Origin: Aliarcobacter sp017996075
GTDB taxonomy: Bacteria > Campylobacterota > Campylobacteria > Campylobacterales > Arcobacteraceae
DNA: 64,000 nucleotides
NCBI RefSeq assembly: GCF_051062515.1
Contig: NZ_JAMXEK010000007.1
Reading direction: 5' to 3' (one strand)
This document shows, piece after piece, positions 7,755 to 16,119 of this stretch (its first letter is position 1; the number at the start of each line of letters is the position of its first letter). A model generated the notes under the pieces. That model was not told where the DNA came from, did not search any database, and was given only the letters and a program-made list of their open reading frames with translations. A program made the translations under genes and the position numbers.

Positions 7755-9068
7755 ATGACAAATAAAGAGTTTTTATCACTTATTCAAAAAGAGACAAGCA
7801 AAAATGACTTCGAAAGATATTTAAAACAACTTGTTTTAAAAAAATTATCTATTGAAGAAAATCTTGCGATATTTGAAGTAACAAACAAATATATTGCTTC
7901 ATGGATAAAAAGTAAATATACAAATCTTATTCAAAACTGCTTTGAAAAAAATATAAATCTTAAACCAGATATTGAAATTAGATTAATTGGTGAAAAAAAG
8001 ACAAAAAAAGAGACACAAAATAGTCAAATTCAAAATCATACTCCAGAAAGTACGATACTAAATCCTTCATATACTTTTGATTCATTTATAGTTGGTCCTT
8101 CAAATCAAATGGCTTATAACGCAGCTTTAGCAGTAGCTTCAAAACCAGGTGTTCAGTATAATCCACTTTTTATATATGGTGGAACTGGTTTGGGTAAAAC
8201 TCATATTTTACAAGCTATTGGAAATCATGCTTTAGAAAATGATAAAACTGTAATATACGTAACAATTGAGCAGTTTATGAACGATTTTATATTTTCTATA
8301 AATAAAAAAAATATGGAACATTTTAGAGAAAAATATAGAAATTGTGATTTACTTTTAATAGATGATGTACAGTTTTTAAGCGGAAAAGAGAGTACTCAAG
8401 AGGAATTTTTCCACACTTTCAACGAACTACACAATGCAAAAAAACAAATTGTAATGACAAGTGATAGACTTCCATCTCAAATAGCTGGACTTGTTGATAG
8501 ATTAAAATCAAGGTTTGAATGGGGACTAACAACAGATGTTCAAATTCCAAAACTAGAGACTAAAATTGCAATTATTGAAAAAAAATCAGAACTAAATGGA
8601 ATCAACTTAAGTCGAGATATTGTCTCATTTATTGCAACAACTCTTGATAGTTCAATTAGAGAAATTGAAGGTGTTTTAATAAGAATAAATGCTAGTGCAT
8701 CTTTACTTAATCTTGAAATAAATCTACAAATGGTTCAAAATCTTTTAAAAGACCAAATAAAAGAGAATAAAGAGAATATAAAACTACCAGATATTATAAG
8801 TTTAGTTGCAAATGAATTAAATATAAAACCAAGTGATATAAAATCTAAAAAAAGAACTTCTAGTGTAGCAAATGCAAGAAGAATAGTTATATTTCTTGCA
8901 CGTGAATTAACTCACAATTCAATGCCAGATATAGCAAAGTTTTTAGAGATGAAAGATCATAGCTCAATTTCTCATAATGTTAAAAAAACAACAGAGCTAA
9001 TTGAAAAAGATGAAAACTTTAAATTGATAATTCAAAATTTAAAAAATAAATTAATAAACAAGGAGTAA
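7755..9068 (+). CDS. dnaA: Chromosomal replication initiator DnaA
   Basis: A 437-residue AAA+ protein that binds origin DnaA boxes and opens DNA. Domain I is about 1-80, followed by a short polar linker. Domain III has Walker A 'YGGTGLGKTH' (about residue 140) and Walker B 'DLLLIDDVQFL'. Domain IV ends with the DnaA signature 'MKDHSSISHNVKK' near residue 397. The ATG at 7755 lies after AGGT; no competing start is seen. It is followed by the 147-base spacer with an inverted repeat and then dnaN. Confidence 0.97.
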   Translation: MTNKEFLSLIQKETSKNDFERYLKQLVLKKLSIEENLAIFEVTNKYIASWIKSKYTNLIQNCFEKNINLKPDIEIRLIGEKKTKKETQNSQIQNHTPESTILNPSYTFDSFIVGPSNQMAYNAALAVASKPGVQYNPLFIYGGTGLGKTHILQAIGNHALENDKTVIYVTIEQFMNDFIFSINKKNMEHFREKYRNCDLLLIDDVQFLSGKESTQEEFFHTFNELHNAKKQIVMTSDRLPSQIAGLVDRLKSRFEWGLTTDVQIPKLETKIAIIEKKSELNGINLSRDIVSFIATTLDSSIREIEGVLIRINASASLLNLEINLQMVQNLLKDQIKENKENIKLPDIISLVANELNIKPSDIKSKKRTSSVANARRIVIFLARELTHNSMPDIAKFLEMKDHSSISHNVKKTTELIEKDENFKLIIQNLKNKLINKE

Positions 9069-9215
9069 TAGTTAGATGTGTGAAAAGATGTGAATATATA
9101 TTTGATTTTAATCACTATATAAAACATCTATATTTTAGTGCTTAGAGCAGTATTTACATCTTTTCACATAGACTACTACTAATACTTAAAAAATAAATAA
9201 AAATAGGAGAAAGAA
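9069..9215. other. dnaA-dnaN spacer with inverted DnaA-box-like repeat
   Basis: Two arms in opposite orientation share a perfect 13-base core: TGTGAAAAGATGT (9079-9091) and ACATCTTTTCACA (9156-9168). Beyond one mismatch, four more bases match (17 of 18). Read on the minus strand, each arm holds one or two TTCACA-type DnaA-box-like motifs. The arms flank 64 bases of AT-rich DNA. This is the best candidate for the downstream origin module. An AGGAGA ribosome site for dnaN follows at about 9206. Confidence 0.6.
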
Positions 9216-10286
9216 ATGAAGCTAGTAATAAACAAATCTACTTTAGAAAATGTTGTAAGTCAAATGCAACCATTTTTAGAAAAAAAAGATTCAAGTGCAA
9301 TTACATCTCATTTATATTTAGAAATAGCAAATAGCAAAATGACTATAAAAGCTACTGATTATGAAATTGGTCTTGAAGTTACAATTGATACTATAAGTGA
9401 TTTTGAAGATGGAAAAACAACAGTAAATGGAAATAATCTATTAGGATTTATTAAAAGATTAAAAAATGAAGATATTAATTTAGAAACTAGTTCAAATAAC
9501 TTAATTATAAAACAAGGTAAATCAATATTTAAATTACCAAGTTATGATCCAAATGAATATCCAACTATAAACAAATATGAAAATTTAAAAGATTTAACTA
9601 TCTCTACAATTAACTTTATAAATTCAATTAAAAAAATATCTCCAGCAATAGATAACAACAATCCAAAATTTGAATTAAATGGAGCATTACTAGATATAAA
9701 AAGTCAAAAAATAAATTTTTGTGCAACAGATACTAGAAGATTAGCAATGAATAGTTTAGAAAATATGTCAAATGAAGAAGTACAGTTAATTATTCCAAAA
9801 AAAGCTATTTTCGAAATTCAAAAACTATTTTTAGATAATGCAAAAATTTCATATGATAATACGAATTTAGTAATAAGAAATGAAAATACAACTTTCTTTA
9901 CAAAACTTATAAATGGAAAATATCCAGATTATGAAAGAATTATTCCATTAAATCTTAAAAATAATCTATATATTCCAAAAAATATATTTATTGAATCTAT
10001 AAAACTTATTACATCTTTAAATTCAAATATAAAAATTACATTTACAACTCAAGGTATTATTTTTGAATCTTTAGATACAGATAGTGTTGCAAATACACAA
10101 GTTGATATAGATTTAAATATTCCAAATGATTTTTATATAGCTGTAAATGCAAAATATATTTTAGATTTTTTAAGTATGACAACAAGTGATAAAATAAAAA
10201 TAGGATTTAATGAATCAAATCTTCCATTTTATTTGGAAGATAATAAATTTATCACAATAGTAATGCCAATAGTATTAGAAAAATAA
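9216..10286 (+). CDS. dnaN: DNA polymerase III sliding clamp (beta subunit)
   Basis: A 356-residue protein that forms the ring clamp tethering DNA polymerase III. The three-domain clamp fold is visible as repeated beta-rich segments. Family motifs include 'LPSYDPNEYPTI' in domain 1, 'ATDTRRLAMNSLE' in domain 2, 'LINGKYPDYERIIP', and the C-terminal 'FITIVMPIVLEK', which resembles the usual ...VMPMRL end. It lies between dnaA and gyrB and is close to normal length (about 360-370). Confidence 0.95.
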   Translation: MKLVINKSTLENVVSQMQPFLEKKDSSAITSHLYLEIANSKMTIKATDYEIGLEVTIDTISDFEDGKTTVNGNNLLGFIKRLKNEDINLETSSNNLIIKQGKSIFKLPSYDPNEYPTINKYENLKDLTISTINFINSIKKISPAIDNNNPKFELNGALLDIKSQKINFCATDTRRLAMNSLENMSNEEVQLIIPKKAIFEIQKLFLDNAKISYDNTNLVIRNENTTFFTKLINGKYPDYERIIPLNLKNNLYIPKNIFIESIKLITSLNSNIKITFTTQGIIFESLDTDSVANTQVDIDLNIPNDFYIAVNAKYILDFLSMTTSDKIKIGFNESNLPFYLEDNKFITIVMPIVLEK

Positions 10287-10298
10287 AAGGAAAATAAA

Positions 10299-12617
10299 AT
10301 GTCACAAGAATATGGTGCTAATAATATTAAAGTTTTAAAAGGTCTTGAAGCTGTTAGAAAAAGACCAGGAATGTATATTGGAGATACAAATATAAATGGT
10401 CTTCATCACTTAGTTTATGAAGTTGTTGATAACTCAATAGATGAAGCAATGGCTGGATTTTGTAGAAATATTAAAATAACACTAAGCAAAGATGGATGGG
10501 CAAAAATTGAAGATGATGGAAGAGGAATTCCAACTGCAATTCATCCAACAGAAGGAATAAGTGCAGCTACTGTTGCTTTAACAGTTCTACATGCTGGTGG
10601 AAAATTTGATAAAGATACATATAAAGTTTCAGGTGGACTTCATGGAGTTGGGGTTTCAGTTGTAAATGCTTTATCAAAACATCTTAAAATGACAGTTTAC
10701 AGAGAAGGTAAAATTCATTATCAAGAGTTTAAAGAGGGAATTCCTCAAGGAACTTTAGAAGTTATTGGAGATAGTCCTAGAAAAACTGGAACAACTATTG
10801 AATTTTTAGTAGATGATTCTATTTTTGAAGTTACTAAATATGAATTTAATATTCTTAAAAAAAGATTTAAAGAAGTTGCTTATTTAAATCCTATGATTTC
10901 TATTACGCTTGAAGATGAATTATCTAAAATTAAAGAAGTTTATCACTTTGAAGGTGGTATTAAACAATTTGTTGCTGATTTAAATAAAGATGCAGCTTTG
11001 TGTGATGTTATGCACTTTAGTGATAAAGTAGATGGTGTAGAAGTTGACATTGCTATGATGTATAACGATACATATATTGAAAAAACTCTATCTTTTGTAA
11101 ATAATATTAGAACTATTGATGGTGGAACGCACGAAGCTGGTTTTAAAGCAGGACTTACAAGAAGTATTTCGAAGTATTTGAGTGAAAATGCAGCTGCAAG
11201 AGAGAAAGATGCAAAAATAACTGGTGATGATGTAAGAGAAGGTTTAATAGCAGTTGTTTCAGTAAAAGTTCCAGAACCTCAATTTGAAGGACAAACAAAA
11301 GGAAAATTAGGAAGCTCTTATGTAAGACCTATTGCTCAAAAATTAACAGGTGACAACTTAGATAAATATTTTGAAGAAAATCCTACACAAGCAAGAGCTG
11401 TTATGGAAAAATCTTTGATGGCAGCAAGAGGAAGAGAAGCTGCTAAAAAAGCAAGAGAGTTAACTAGAAAAAAAGACTCTATGAGTGTTGGAACACTTCC
11501 TGGAAAACTTGCTGATTGTCAAAGTAAAGATCCAACTATAAGAGAGTTATATCTAGTGGAAGGTGATAGTGCTGGAGGAAGTGCTAAACAAGGAAGAGAT
11601 AGAGTTTATCAAGCAATTTTACCTCTAAAAGGAAAAATTCTAAATGTTGAAAAATCAAGACTAGATAAAATTTTAAAATCTGATGAGATTAGAAATATAA
11701 TTACAGCTTTAGGTTGTGGAATTGGTGAAGATTTTAATGATGAAAAAGTAAGATATCATAAAATAATAGTTATGACAGATGCCGATGTTGATGGTAGCCA
11801 TATTCAAACTTTACTTTTAACTTTCTTCTTTAGATTTTTAAGACCGATTATTGAAAGAGGCTATTTATATATTGCACAACCACCACTTTACAGATATAAA
11901 AAAGGTAAAAATGAGATTTATTTAAAAGATAATGGAGCATTATCTGCTTATTTAATTGAAAATGGACTTGAAAATTTTGAATTTGAAGGTATGGGATATA
12001 ATGATTTACTTGATTTGTTTAAACAAGTTGCACGTTATAGATCAATGCTTGAGCAATTAGCAAAAAGATACTCTTTGATTGAGGTTTTAAAATATTTAAT
12101 TGAAAATAGTGATTTAGTAAATTTAGATTTTGCTACTTTATATGAAAAAGTTAAACTATTTTTAGAAGCACGTGGTTATAACATACTTTCAAAAACTGTT
12201 AATGAAACAAAAATTCAACTTTTTGTTCAAACAAATGCAGGACTTGAAGAGTTAATAATCGATGAAGAACTTTTTGCATCACCTTATTTTAGTGAATCAA
12301 CTTTTATTTTTACAAAATTAAAAGAGAGAGATTTAACACTATTTGAAGGTCGTGATTTAATTGAACTTCTTGAAGAGATTGAAAGTTTAGCTAAAAAAGG
12401 TGCATATATTCAAAGATATAAAGGTCTTGGAGAGATGAATCCTGAACAACTTTGGGAGACAACTATGACACCTGAAAATAGAAGACTTTTAAGAGTAAAA
12501 ATAGAAGATGCAGAAATTGCAAGTGATACATTTACTCTATTTATGGGTGATGAAGTAGAACCTAGAAGAAACTATATAGAGTCTCACGCAAAAGATGTTG
12601 AACATCTTGATGTTTAA
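10299..12617 (+). CDS. gyrB: DNA gyrase subunit B
   Basis: A 772-residue ATPase subunit of DNA gyrase, which introduces negative supercoils. GHKL ATPase motifs include 'EVVDNSIDEAMAG', 'DDGRGIP' and 'HGVGVSVVNALS'. The TOPRIM domain shows 'LYLVEGDSAGGSAKQGRD' and 'IIVMTDADVDGSHI'. The C-terminus has 'RYKGLGEMNPEQLWETTM'. It starts 12 bases after dnaN and is probably co-transcribed. The stop overlaps the end of the convergent oxidoreductase gene by 4 bases. Confidence 0.97.
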   Translation: MSQEYGANNIKVLKGLEAVRKRPGMYIGDTNINGLHHLVYEVVDNSIDEAMAGFCRNIKITLSKDGWAKIEDDGRGIPTAIHPTEGISAATVALTVLHAGGKFDKDTYKVSGGLHGVGVSVVNALSKHLKMTVYREGKIHYQEFKEGIPQGTLEVIGDSPRKTGTTIEFLVDDSIFEVTKYEFNILKKRFKEVAYLNPMISITLEDELSKIKEVYHFEGGIKQFVADLNKDAALCDVMHFSDKVDGVEVDIAMMYNDTYIEKTLSFVNNIRTIDGGTHEAGFKAGLTRSISKYLSENAAAREKDAKITGDDVREGLIAVVSVKVPEPQFEGQTKGKLGSSYVRPIAQKLTGDNLDKYFEENPTQARAVMEKSLMAARGREAAKKARELTRKKDSMSVGTLPGKLADCQSKDPTIRELYLVEGDSAGGSAKQGRDRVYQAILPLKGKILNVEKSRLDKILKSDEIRNIITALGCGIGEDFNDEKVRYHKIIVMTDADVDGSHIQTLLLTFFFRFLRPIIERGYLYIAQPPLYRYKKGKNEIYLKDNGALSAYLIENGLENFEFEGMGYNDLLDLFKQVARYRSMLEQLAKRYSLIEVLKYLIENSDLVNLDFATLYEKVKLFLEARGYNILSKTVNETKIQLFVQTNAGLEELIIDEELFASPYFSESTFIFTKLKERDLTLFEGRDLIELLEEIESLAKKGAYIQRYKGLGEMNPEQLWETTMTPENRRLLRVKIEDAEIASDTFTLFMGDEVEPRRNYIESHAKDVEHLDV

Positions 12618-13588
12618 GCTAAAGGTTTTAAACCTTTAGCAATTGCAATTGCAATTAAAAATCCATGATTTAAACTACTTGAAATAGATCCTTCACTTGC
12701 ATTGCTAATATCTCCAGCTATATATAAATTTTTACAACAACACTCAAAGTTTTCATCAAAAATTGGTTTTAAATTATCACTAATATTTACCCCACAATTT
12801 TTTAAAAAATCAATAGGAGCTGTTCCTCCAATAGCATAAATTACTCTATTGAAATTTTGACTTTCACCATTTGAATAATTTACTTTAACAAATCCATTAT
12901 CTTCTTCTAAAGAGTTTATATCACAGTTTAATTTTATATTTAACTGCTTAGCATCTTCATATTTTTTTAACATCTCCTCATTTATTTTATTTAATCTGGT
13001 AAAACTCTCTTTTCTATATGCTAAGGTTACAATATTTTCATCAAAAGCTAGTGAATATGCATACTCAGCAGCACTATTTCCACCGCCAACTACTAATATT
13101 TTTTCATTTTTTGAACAATTATCAAGATTAAAATTTACATTTTTTTGAATCTCTAAAGGTATTTTATAATTAGGTTTATTTGGTTTTCCCATCTTTCCAA
13201 TAGCAATTACAACATTTTTTGCTTTATAAATATCTAACTTAGTATGGATTTCAAAAATTTCATTATCAAGTTTTATAACTTTTTCTACTTCATTATTATA
13301 AATTGTAGGTATATTATATTTTTTTAAAAGAGTTTCAAAATAGTTTAATACCTCTTCTTTTAATCCACCATCAAAAGGAATATTTCCAATAAGGTTTATT
13401 ATTTGATTACGCCAATACTTATCAACTCTTTTTCCATCTTTATAAAAGCTTCTTATAGTACTAAAAAAATTATCACTTTTTTCAATTAATAATATATTTT
13501 CAATATTTTGTACTTTTAACTCAATAGCACAACTTAGTCCAGAAACCCCAGCTCCAACAATTACTGTATCAAATATTTTTGAACTCAT
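12614..13588 (-). CDS. FAD/NAD(P)-dependent oxidoreductase, thioredoxin-reductase-like fold
   Basis: A 324-residue two-Rossmann flavoprotein. The FAD loop 'TVIVGAGVSGLSCAIEL' is at the N-terminus, the NAD(P) loop 'ILVVGGGNSAAEYAYSL' near residue 164, and the second FAD motif 'NLYIAGDISNASEGSI' near residue 288. The redox CxxC of true thioredoxin reductase between the two NAD(P) segments is absent, so it is more likely a YpdA-like or ferredoxin/flavodoxin-NADP reductase-like enzyme. The substrate is unknown. It is convergent with gyrB and divergent from queF. The last residues (AIAIAIAKGLKPLA) are encoded by a palindromic stretch. Confidence 0.8.
   Translation of the reverse strand: MSSKIFDTVIVGAGVSGLSCAIELKVQNIENILLIEKSDNFFSTIRSFYKDGKRVDKYWRNQIINLIGNIPFDGGLKEEVLNYFETLLKKYNIPTIYNNEVEKVIKLDNEIFEIHTKLDIYKAKNVVIAIGKMGKPNKPNYKIPLEIQKNVNFNLDNCSKNEKILVVGGGNSAAEYAYSLAFDENIVTLAYRKESFTRLNKINEEMLKKYEDAKQLNIKLNCDINSLEEDNGFVKVNYSNGESQNFNRVIYAIGGTAPIDFLKNCGVNISDNLKPIFDENFECCCKNLYIAGDISNASEGSISSSLNHGFLIAIAIAKGLKPLA
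12618..12640. terminator. Hairpin at gyrB/oxidoreductase junction
   Basis: GCTAAAGG (12618-12625) and CCTTTAGC (12633-12640) pair perfectly; the TTTTAAA between them is itself self-complementary. It lies immediately after the gyrB stop and inside the last codons of the convergent gene, so it could end transcription from both sides. There is no long T-run. Confidence 0.5.
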
Positions 13589-13697
13589 TTTTTAGCCTTT
13601 ATAAATATATTTTAATTTTATCTTTATTTTTGTAAATTAGCTTTATAAGAGATATTTGGATAGAATAATTTCAAAAATTTTTAAAAAAAGGTTACTA

Positions 13698-14081
13698 ATG
13701 GAAATAAAATATGGTGAAAAAGAGATTTTAGATTTTGATATAAATAACAAAGAAAACTTTTGGCCAAATGAACATGATAAAAATTACATAATTGACATAG
13801 AGTTACCAGAATTTATGGCAAAGTGTCCAAGAAGTGGTTACCCTGATTTTGCAACTATTAAGATTCAATATACACCAAATAAAAGAGTTATTGAGTTAAA
13901 AGCTTTGAAAATATATATAAACTCATTTATGAATAGATATATATCTCATGAAAACTCTGCAAATGAGATTTTTGATACACTTCTTTCAAAACTAGAACCA
14001 AAATGGCTTAAAGTAATTGCAGATTTTAAACCACGAGGAAATGTTCATACAGTTATTGAAATAGATAGCTCAAAAATATAA
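13698..14081 (+). CDS. queF: PreQ0 reductase (7-cyano-7-deazaguanine reductase) QueF
   Basis: A 127-residue NADPH-dependent nitrile reductase that converts preQ0 to preQ1 in queuosine synthesis. The catalytic Cys (C43) is in 'AKCPRSGYPDFATI' with the catalytic Asp at 50. The QueF motif 'ELKALKIYINSFMNRYISHE' follows. This is the short, unimodular form. I start at the ATG at 13698, which has AAAAAGG 7 bases upstream and gives the normal length. An in-frame ATG at 13656 would add 14 basic residues and lacks a ribosome site. Confidence 0.93.
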   Translation: MEIKYGEKEILDFDINNKENFWPNEHDKNYIIDIELPEFMAKCPRSGYPDFATIKIQYTPNKRVIELKALKIYINSFMNRYISHENSANEIFDTLLSKLEPKWLKVIADFKPRGNVHTVIEIDSSKI

Positions 14082-14094
14082 AAAGAGAATAACC

Positions 14095-14682
14095 TTGCAA
14101 AGATTGGTAACAACTTCAGAAGCTTCAGAGATTTTAGGAATCTCTTTGCAGGGTATTCACTACCGCATTAAAAGAAACCAACTAAAATCAGAGAAAAAAG
14201 ATGGAAAACTATTTGTTTATATAGATGAGCAAACTATAAAAAATAGTTTAAATGAAACTAAACAAAATAATCAAGAAGCTATTTTTGAAAGAGTAATTCA
14301 ATCAAAAGATGAACAGATAGAAATTTTGAAAAAATCTATAAAATGGATGAAAAATCAGCATTTTATGGAGATAAAAAGACTTGAAAAAAATCAAAAAAGA
14401 GTTATAGAAGTTTTTAATAGTGAAATAAAACTTTTACAAAGTGCTTTTAATGAAATGAGAGCAATATACAAACCTCAAATTGAAAATCAAAAAAATGAGA
14501 AAAAAAATGAATTTATAACACTACAAGATTTTTTTATTATTTTAAAAAGAGCTTCAAAGAGTGATTTGGAAATAAAAAATACTATTTTAAATGCTGTAAA
14601 AAATGGCGATAAAAGATTTATTTATAATAAAAATAGTAAAAAACTTTTAATTTTAAATGATAGTTTCGAAGATTTGATTTAA
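14095..14682 (+). CDS. Helix-turn-helix coiled-coil DNA-binding protein
   Basis: A 195-residue protein starting at TTG, with an N-terminal excisionase/MerR-like helix-turn-helix ('VTTSEASEILGISLQGIHYR') that probably binds DNA. A long coiled coil follows (about residues 60-150, many Glu/Lys/Gln), then a basic C-terminal segment. The layout is that of a MerR-type or nucoid-associated regulator, but no effector domain is recognisable. It follows queF by 13 bases and ends at a strong terminator, so it is likely the second gene of a queF unit. The TTG start is preceded by AAAAGAGAAT, a weak ribosome site. Targets are unknown. Confidence 0.65.
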   Translation: MQRLVTTSEASEILGISLQGIHYRIKRNQLKSEKKDGKLFVYIDEQTIKNSLNETKQNNQEAIFERVIQSKDEQIEILKKSIKWMKNQHFMEIKRLEKNQKRVIEVFNSEIKLLQSAFNEMRAIYKPQIENQKNEKKNEFITLQDFFIILKRASKSDLEIKNTILNAVKNGDKRFIYNKNSKKLLILNDSFEDLI

Positions 14683-14685
14683 AAT

Positions 14686-14708
14686 AAGGAGTAAAAAAGT
14701 ACTCCTTT
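14686..14708 (+). terminator. Rho-independent terminator
   Basis: AAGGAGTA (14686-14693) pairs with TACTCCTT (14700-14707) around a 6-base A-rich loop. It comes 3 bases after the helix-turn-helix gene stop. The trailing T-run is short (TTT), so it may be a moderate terminator. It separates the queF unit from the structured-RNA candidate. Confidence 0.6.
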
Positions 14709-14718
14709 CCAGATAACC

Positions 14719-14854
14719 AATCACAACATTAAAAAAGGTGCCTTGCTATATTCCTATCCTGGGGCGTTGTCTTTAGAAATGCTTGACAGGGTCTAAAAAG
14801 GAGCATTCAAAACACTTTTGTGTTCTCAATGCTACTTTTAAAGATTGTGATTTT
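14719..14854 (+). ncRNA. Unassigned structured RNA candidate (three-way junction)
   Basis: The 136-base stretch folds by eye into a closing stem AATCACAA (14719-14726) / TTGTGATT (14845-14852), extended by an A/T-rich stem. Inside are two hairpins: CCTG...CAGG with inner GCGTT/AATGC (about 14757-14793), and AGCATT/AATGCT with inner AACAC/GTGTT (about 14804-14833). It has no open frame and unusually high G+C in its middle for this genome. It does not show the SRP RNA core or an obvious riboswitch consensus. 6S RNA, which also has a closing stem, bubble and apical hairpins, is one option. Strand is inferred from the neighbours. Confidence 0.5.
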
Positions 14855-14890
14855 AGCTAATATAACTTTAATATATAATAAAAGAGAAAA

Positions 14891-15307
14891 ATGACATATT
14901 TAATACTTTTTATTTCAGCATTTGCAAGTGCAACTTTGCTTCCTCTTGGAAGTGAAGCTTTGCTTATTTACAATATTAAAGAGGGTTTTAATATCTATGC
15001 TCTTTTATTAATTGCAACTTTTGGAAATGTTTTAGGCTCAATTTTGAACTACTATTTGGGTTTAAAGGGTGAAGAGTATTTAGTAAATAAGAACTTAGTC
15101 AAAGAAAAATATATAGATAGCTCCAAAAAATATTTTGATAGATTTGGAGCTTTTTCTTTACTTTTTGCATGGTTACCAATAATTGGTGATCCAATTACTT
15201 TTATAGCAGGAGTTTTGAGATATGATTTTAGAAAATTTCTTGTTTTAGTAGTAATTTCTAAATTTTCAAGATATCTGTTTATAGCTTTGGTAATTAAATT
15301 ACTATAA
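14891..15307 (+). CDS. YqaA/DedA-family (VTT domain) membrane protein
   Basis: A 138-residue integral membrane protein. It shows the small-subfamily features of SNARE-associated/DedA proteins: 'ATFGNVLGSILNYYLG' near residue 42 and 'FAWLPIIGDPITFIAGV' near residue 94, with about four hydrophobic segments and re-entrant glycine/proline loops. DedA-type proteins are linked to lipid flipping and membrane homeostasis; the YqaA branch is less characterised. It follows the structured-RNA candidate by 36 bases, so that RNA could be its leader. Its stop overlaps the convergent methyltransferase by 6 bases. Confidence 0.8.
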   Translation: MTYLILFISAFASATLLPLGSEALLIYNIKEGFNIYALLLIATFGNVLGSILNYYLGLKGEEYLVNKNLVKEKYIDSSKKYFDRFGAFSLLFAWLPIIGDPITFIAGVLRYDFRKFLVLVVISKFSRYLFIALVIKLL

Positions 15308-16108
15308 ATCTTTTTCCCAATAAATAAATGCCCAAATCAAACTCTCATCTTTTTCTTTTAATTTATAAGTTGTATTAAAATACTCTCTTAATATTTTTTC
15401 CTCTTTTTTAGATATTTTTCCTAAACTCCATTTTAATTTTTGAATAAATTCATCTTCATTTGAAGTGTCAAATTTTTTGCTACTTGTTTTTATAAAATCA
15501 ACTTTTGCAAAAATTCCCATAGTGTGAAGTGTGTTTAAAAGATATATATAATCGGGTCGTGGAATAATATCTCTTTTAATTTGATTTAAAATCTCTTTGT
15601 CTATAAAACTTCCTCCAACTTTTGTAGTGATATAGACTCTTTTATTTGCTTTTTCATTTAGTTTTATTAGAGCTTTTTTTATATCTTTTACTTCCATTGA
15701 CCTACTAGCAATTACAATATCGGCATTTGGAACATCTTCCCAAGAGTCATACCAAGATTTGTCAATTGTAATAAGATTTTCTATATTTTGCTCTTTTGCA
15801 TTTTGTTTTGCAAGTTCAAGCATAGTAGGTGAGTAATCAAGAGCATAAATATTTTTTAGTTTTTTGGCAAGAGCTAAAGAGATAGTTGCAGGTCCGCTTC
15901 CAACATCAAGTAGAGTTTCACAATCGTTTAAATCAACTTTTTTTATAAAATCTTTTGTGTATGAACTAGCTTTTATATTTTGGTTAAACTCTTTTGCTTT
16001 TTTATCCCAATCACTACTACTTTTACTTTTAAAAGTAGAGTTTTTCATCTGTTTTTTATATAGTTTTGAGAAATCTAATTTATCTAAATTTGTTTTTATT
16101 AATGCCAT
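15302..16108 (-). CDS. Class I SAM-dependent methyltransferase
   Basis: A 268-residue protein with the AdoMet-binding loop 'LLDVGSGPATISLALAK' near residue 67 and an acidic residue at the end of strand 2 ('IYALDYSP'). The N-terminal 40 residues are basic and helical. The substrate is not identifiable. It is the last gene of the molybdate operon (11 bases after modC), which suggests a link to molybdenum-enzyme biology, but this is inference from position only. A similar gene next to mod genes would be worth checking in relatives. Confidence 0.75.
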   Translation of the reverse strand: MALIKTNLDKLDFSKLYKKQMKNSTFKSKSSSDWDKKAKEFNQNIKASSYTKDFIKKVDLNDCETLLDVGSGPATISLALAKKLKNIYALDYSPTMLELAKQNAKEQNIENLITIDKSWYDSWEDVPNADIVIASRSMEVKDIKKALIKLNEKANKRVYITTKVGGSFIDKEILNQIKRDIIPRPDYIYLLNTLHTMGIFAKVDFIKTSSKKFDTSNEDEFIQKLKWSLGKISKKEEKILREYFNTTYKLKEKDESLIWAFIYWEKDL

Positions 16109-16119
16109 TTTTTAATCCT

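Noticed and set aside
14719..14854. SRP (4.5S) RNA
   Set aside because: The GGAA-type tetraloop and CAGG..GGAAGCAGC core of bacterial SRP RNA are not present.
14719..14854. Known riboswitch (TPP, cobalamin, FMN, glycine, c-di-GMP)
   Set aside because: None of the conserved core strings of these classes could be found; preQ1 was considered because queF is near, but the RNA is downstream of queF and lacks the compact preQ1 pseudoknot.
15864..16115. Plus-strand open frame opposite the methyltransferase start
   Set aside because: It is a shadow of the minus-strand methyltransferase, whose AdoMet motif is clear.
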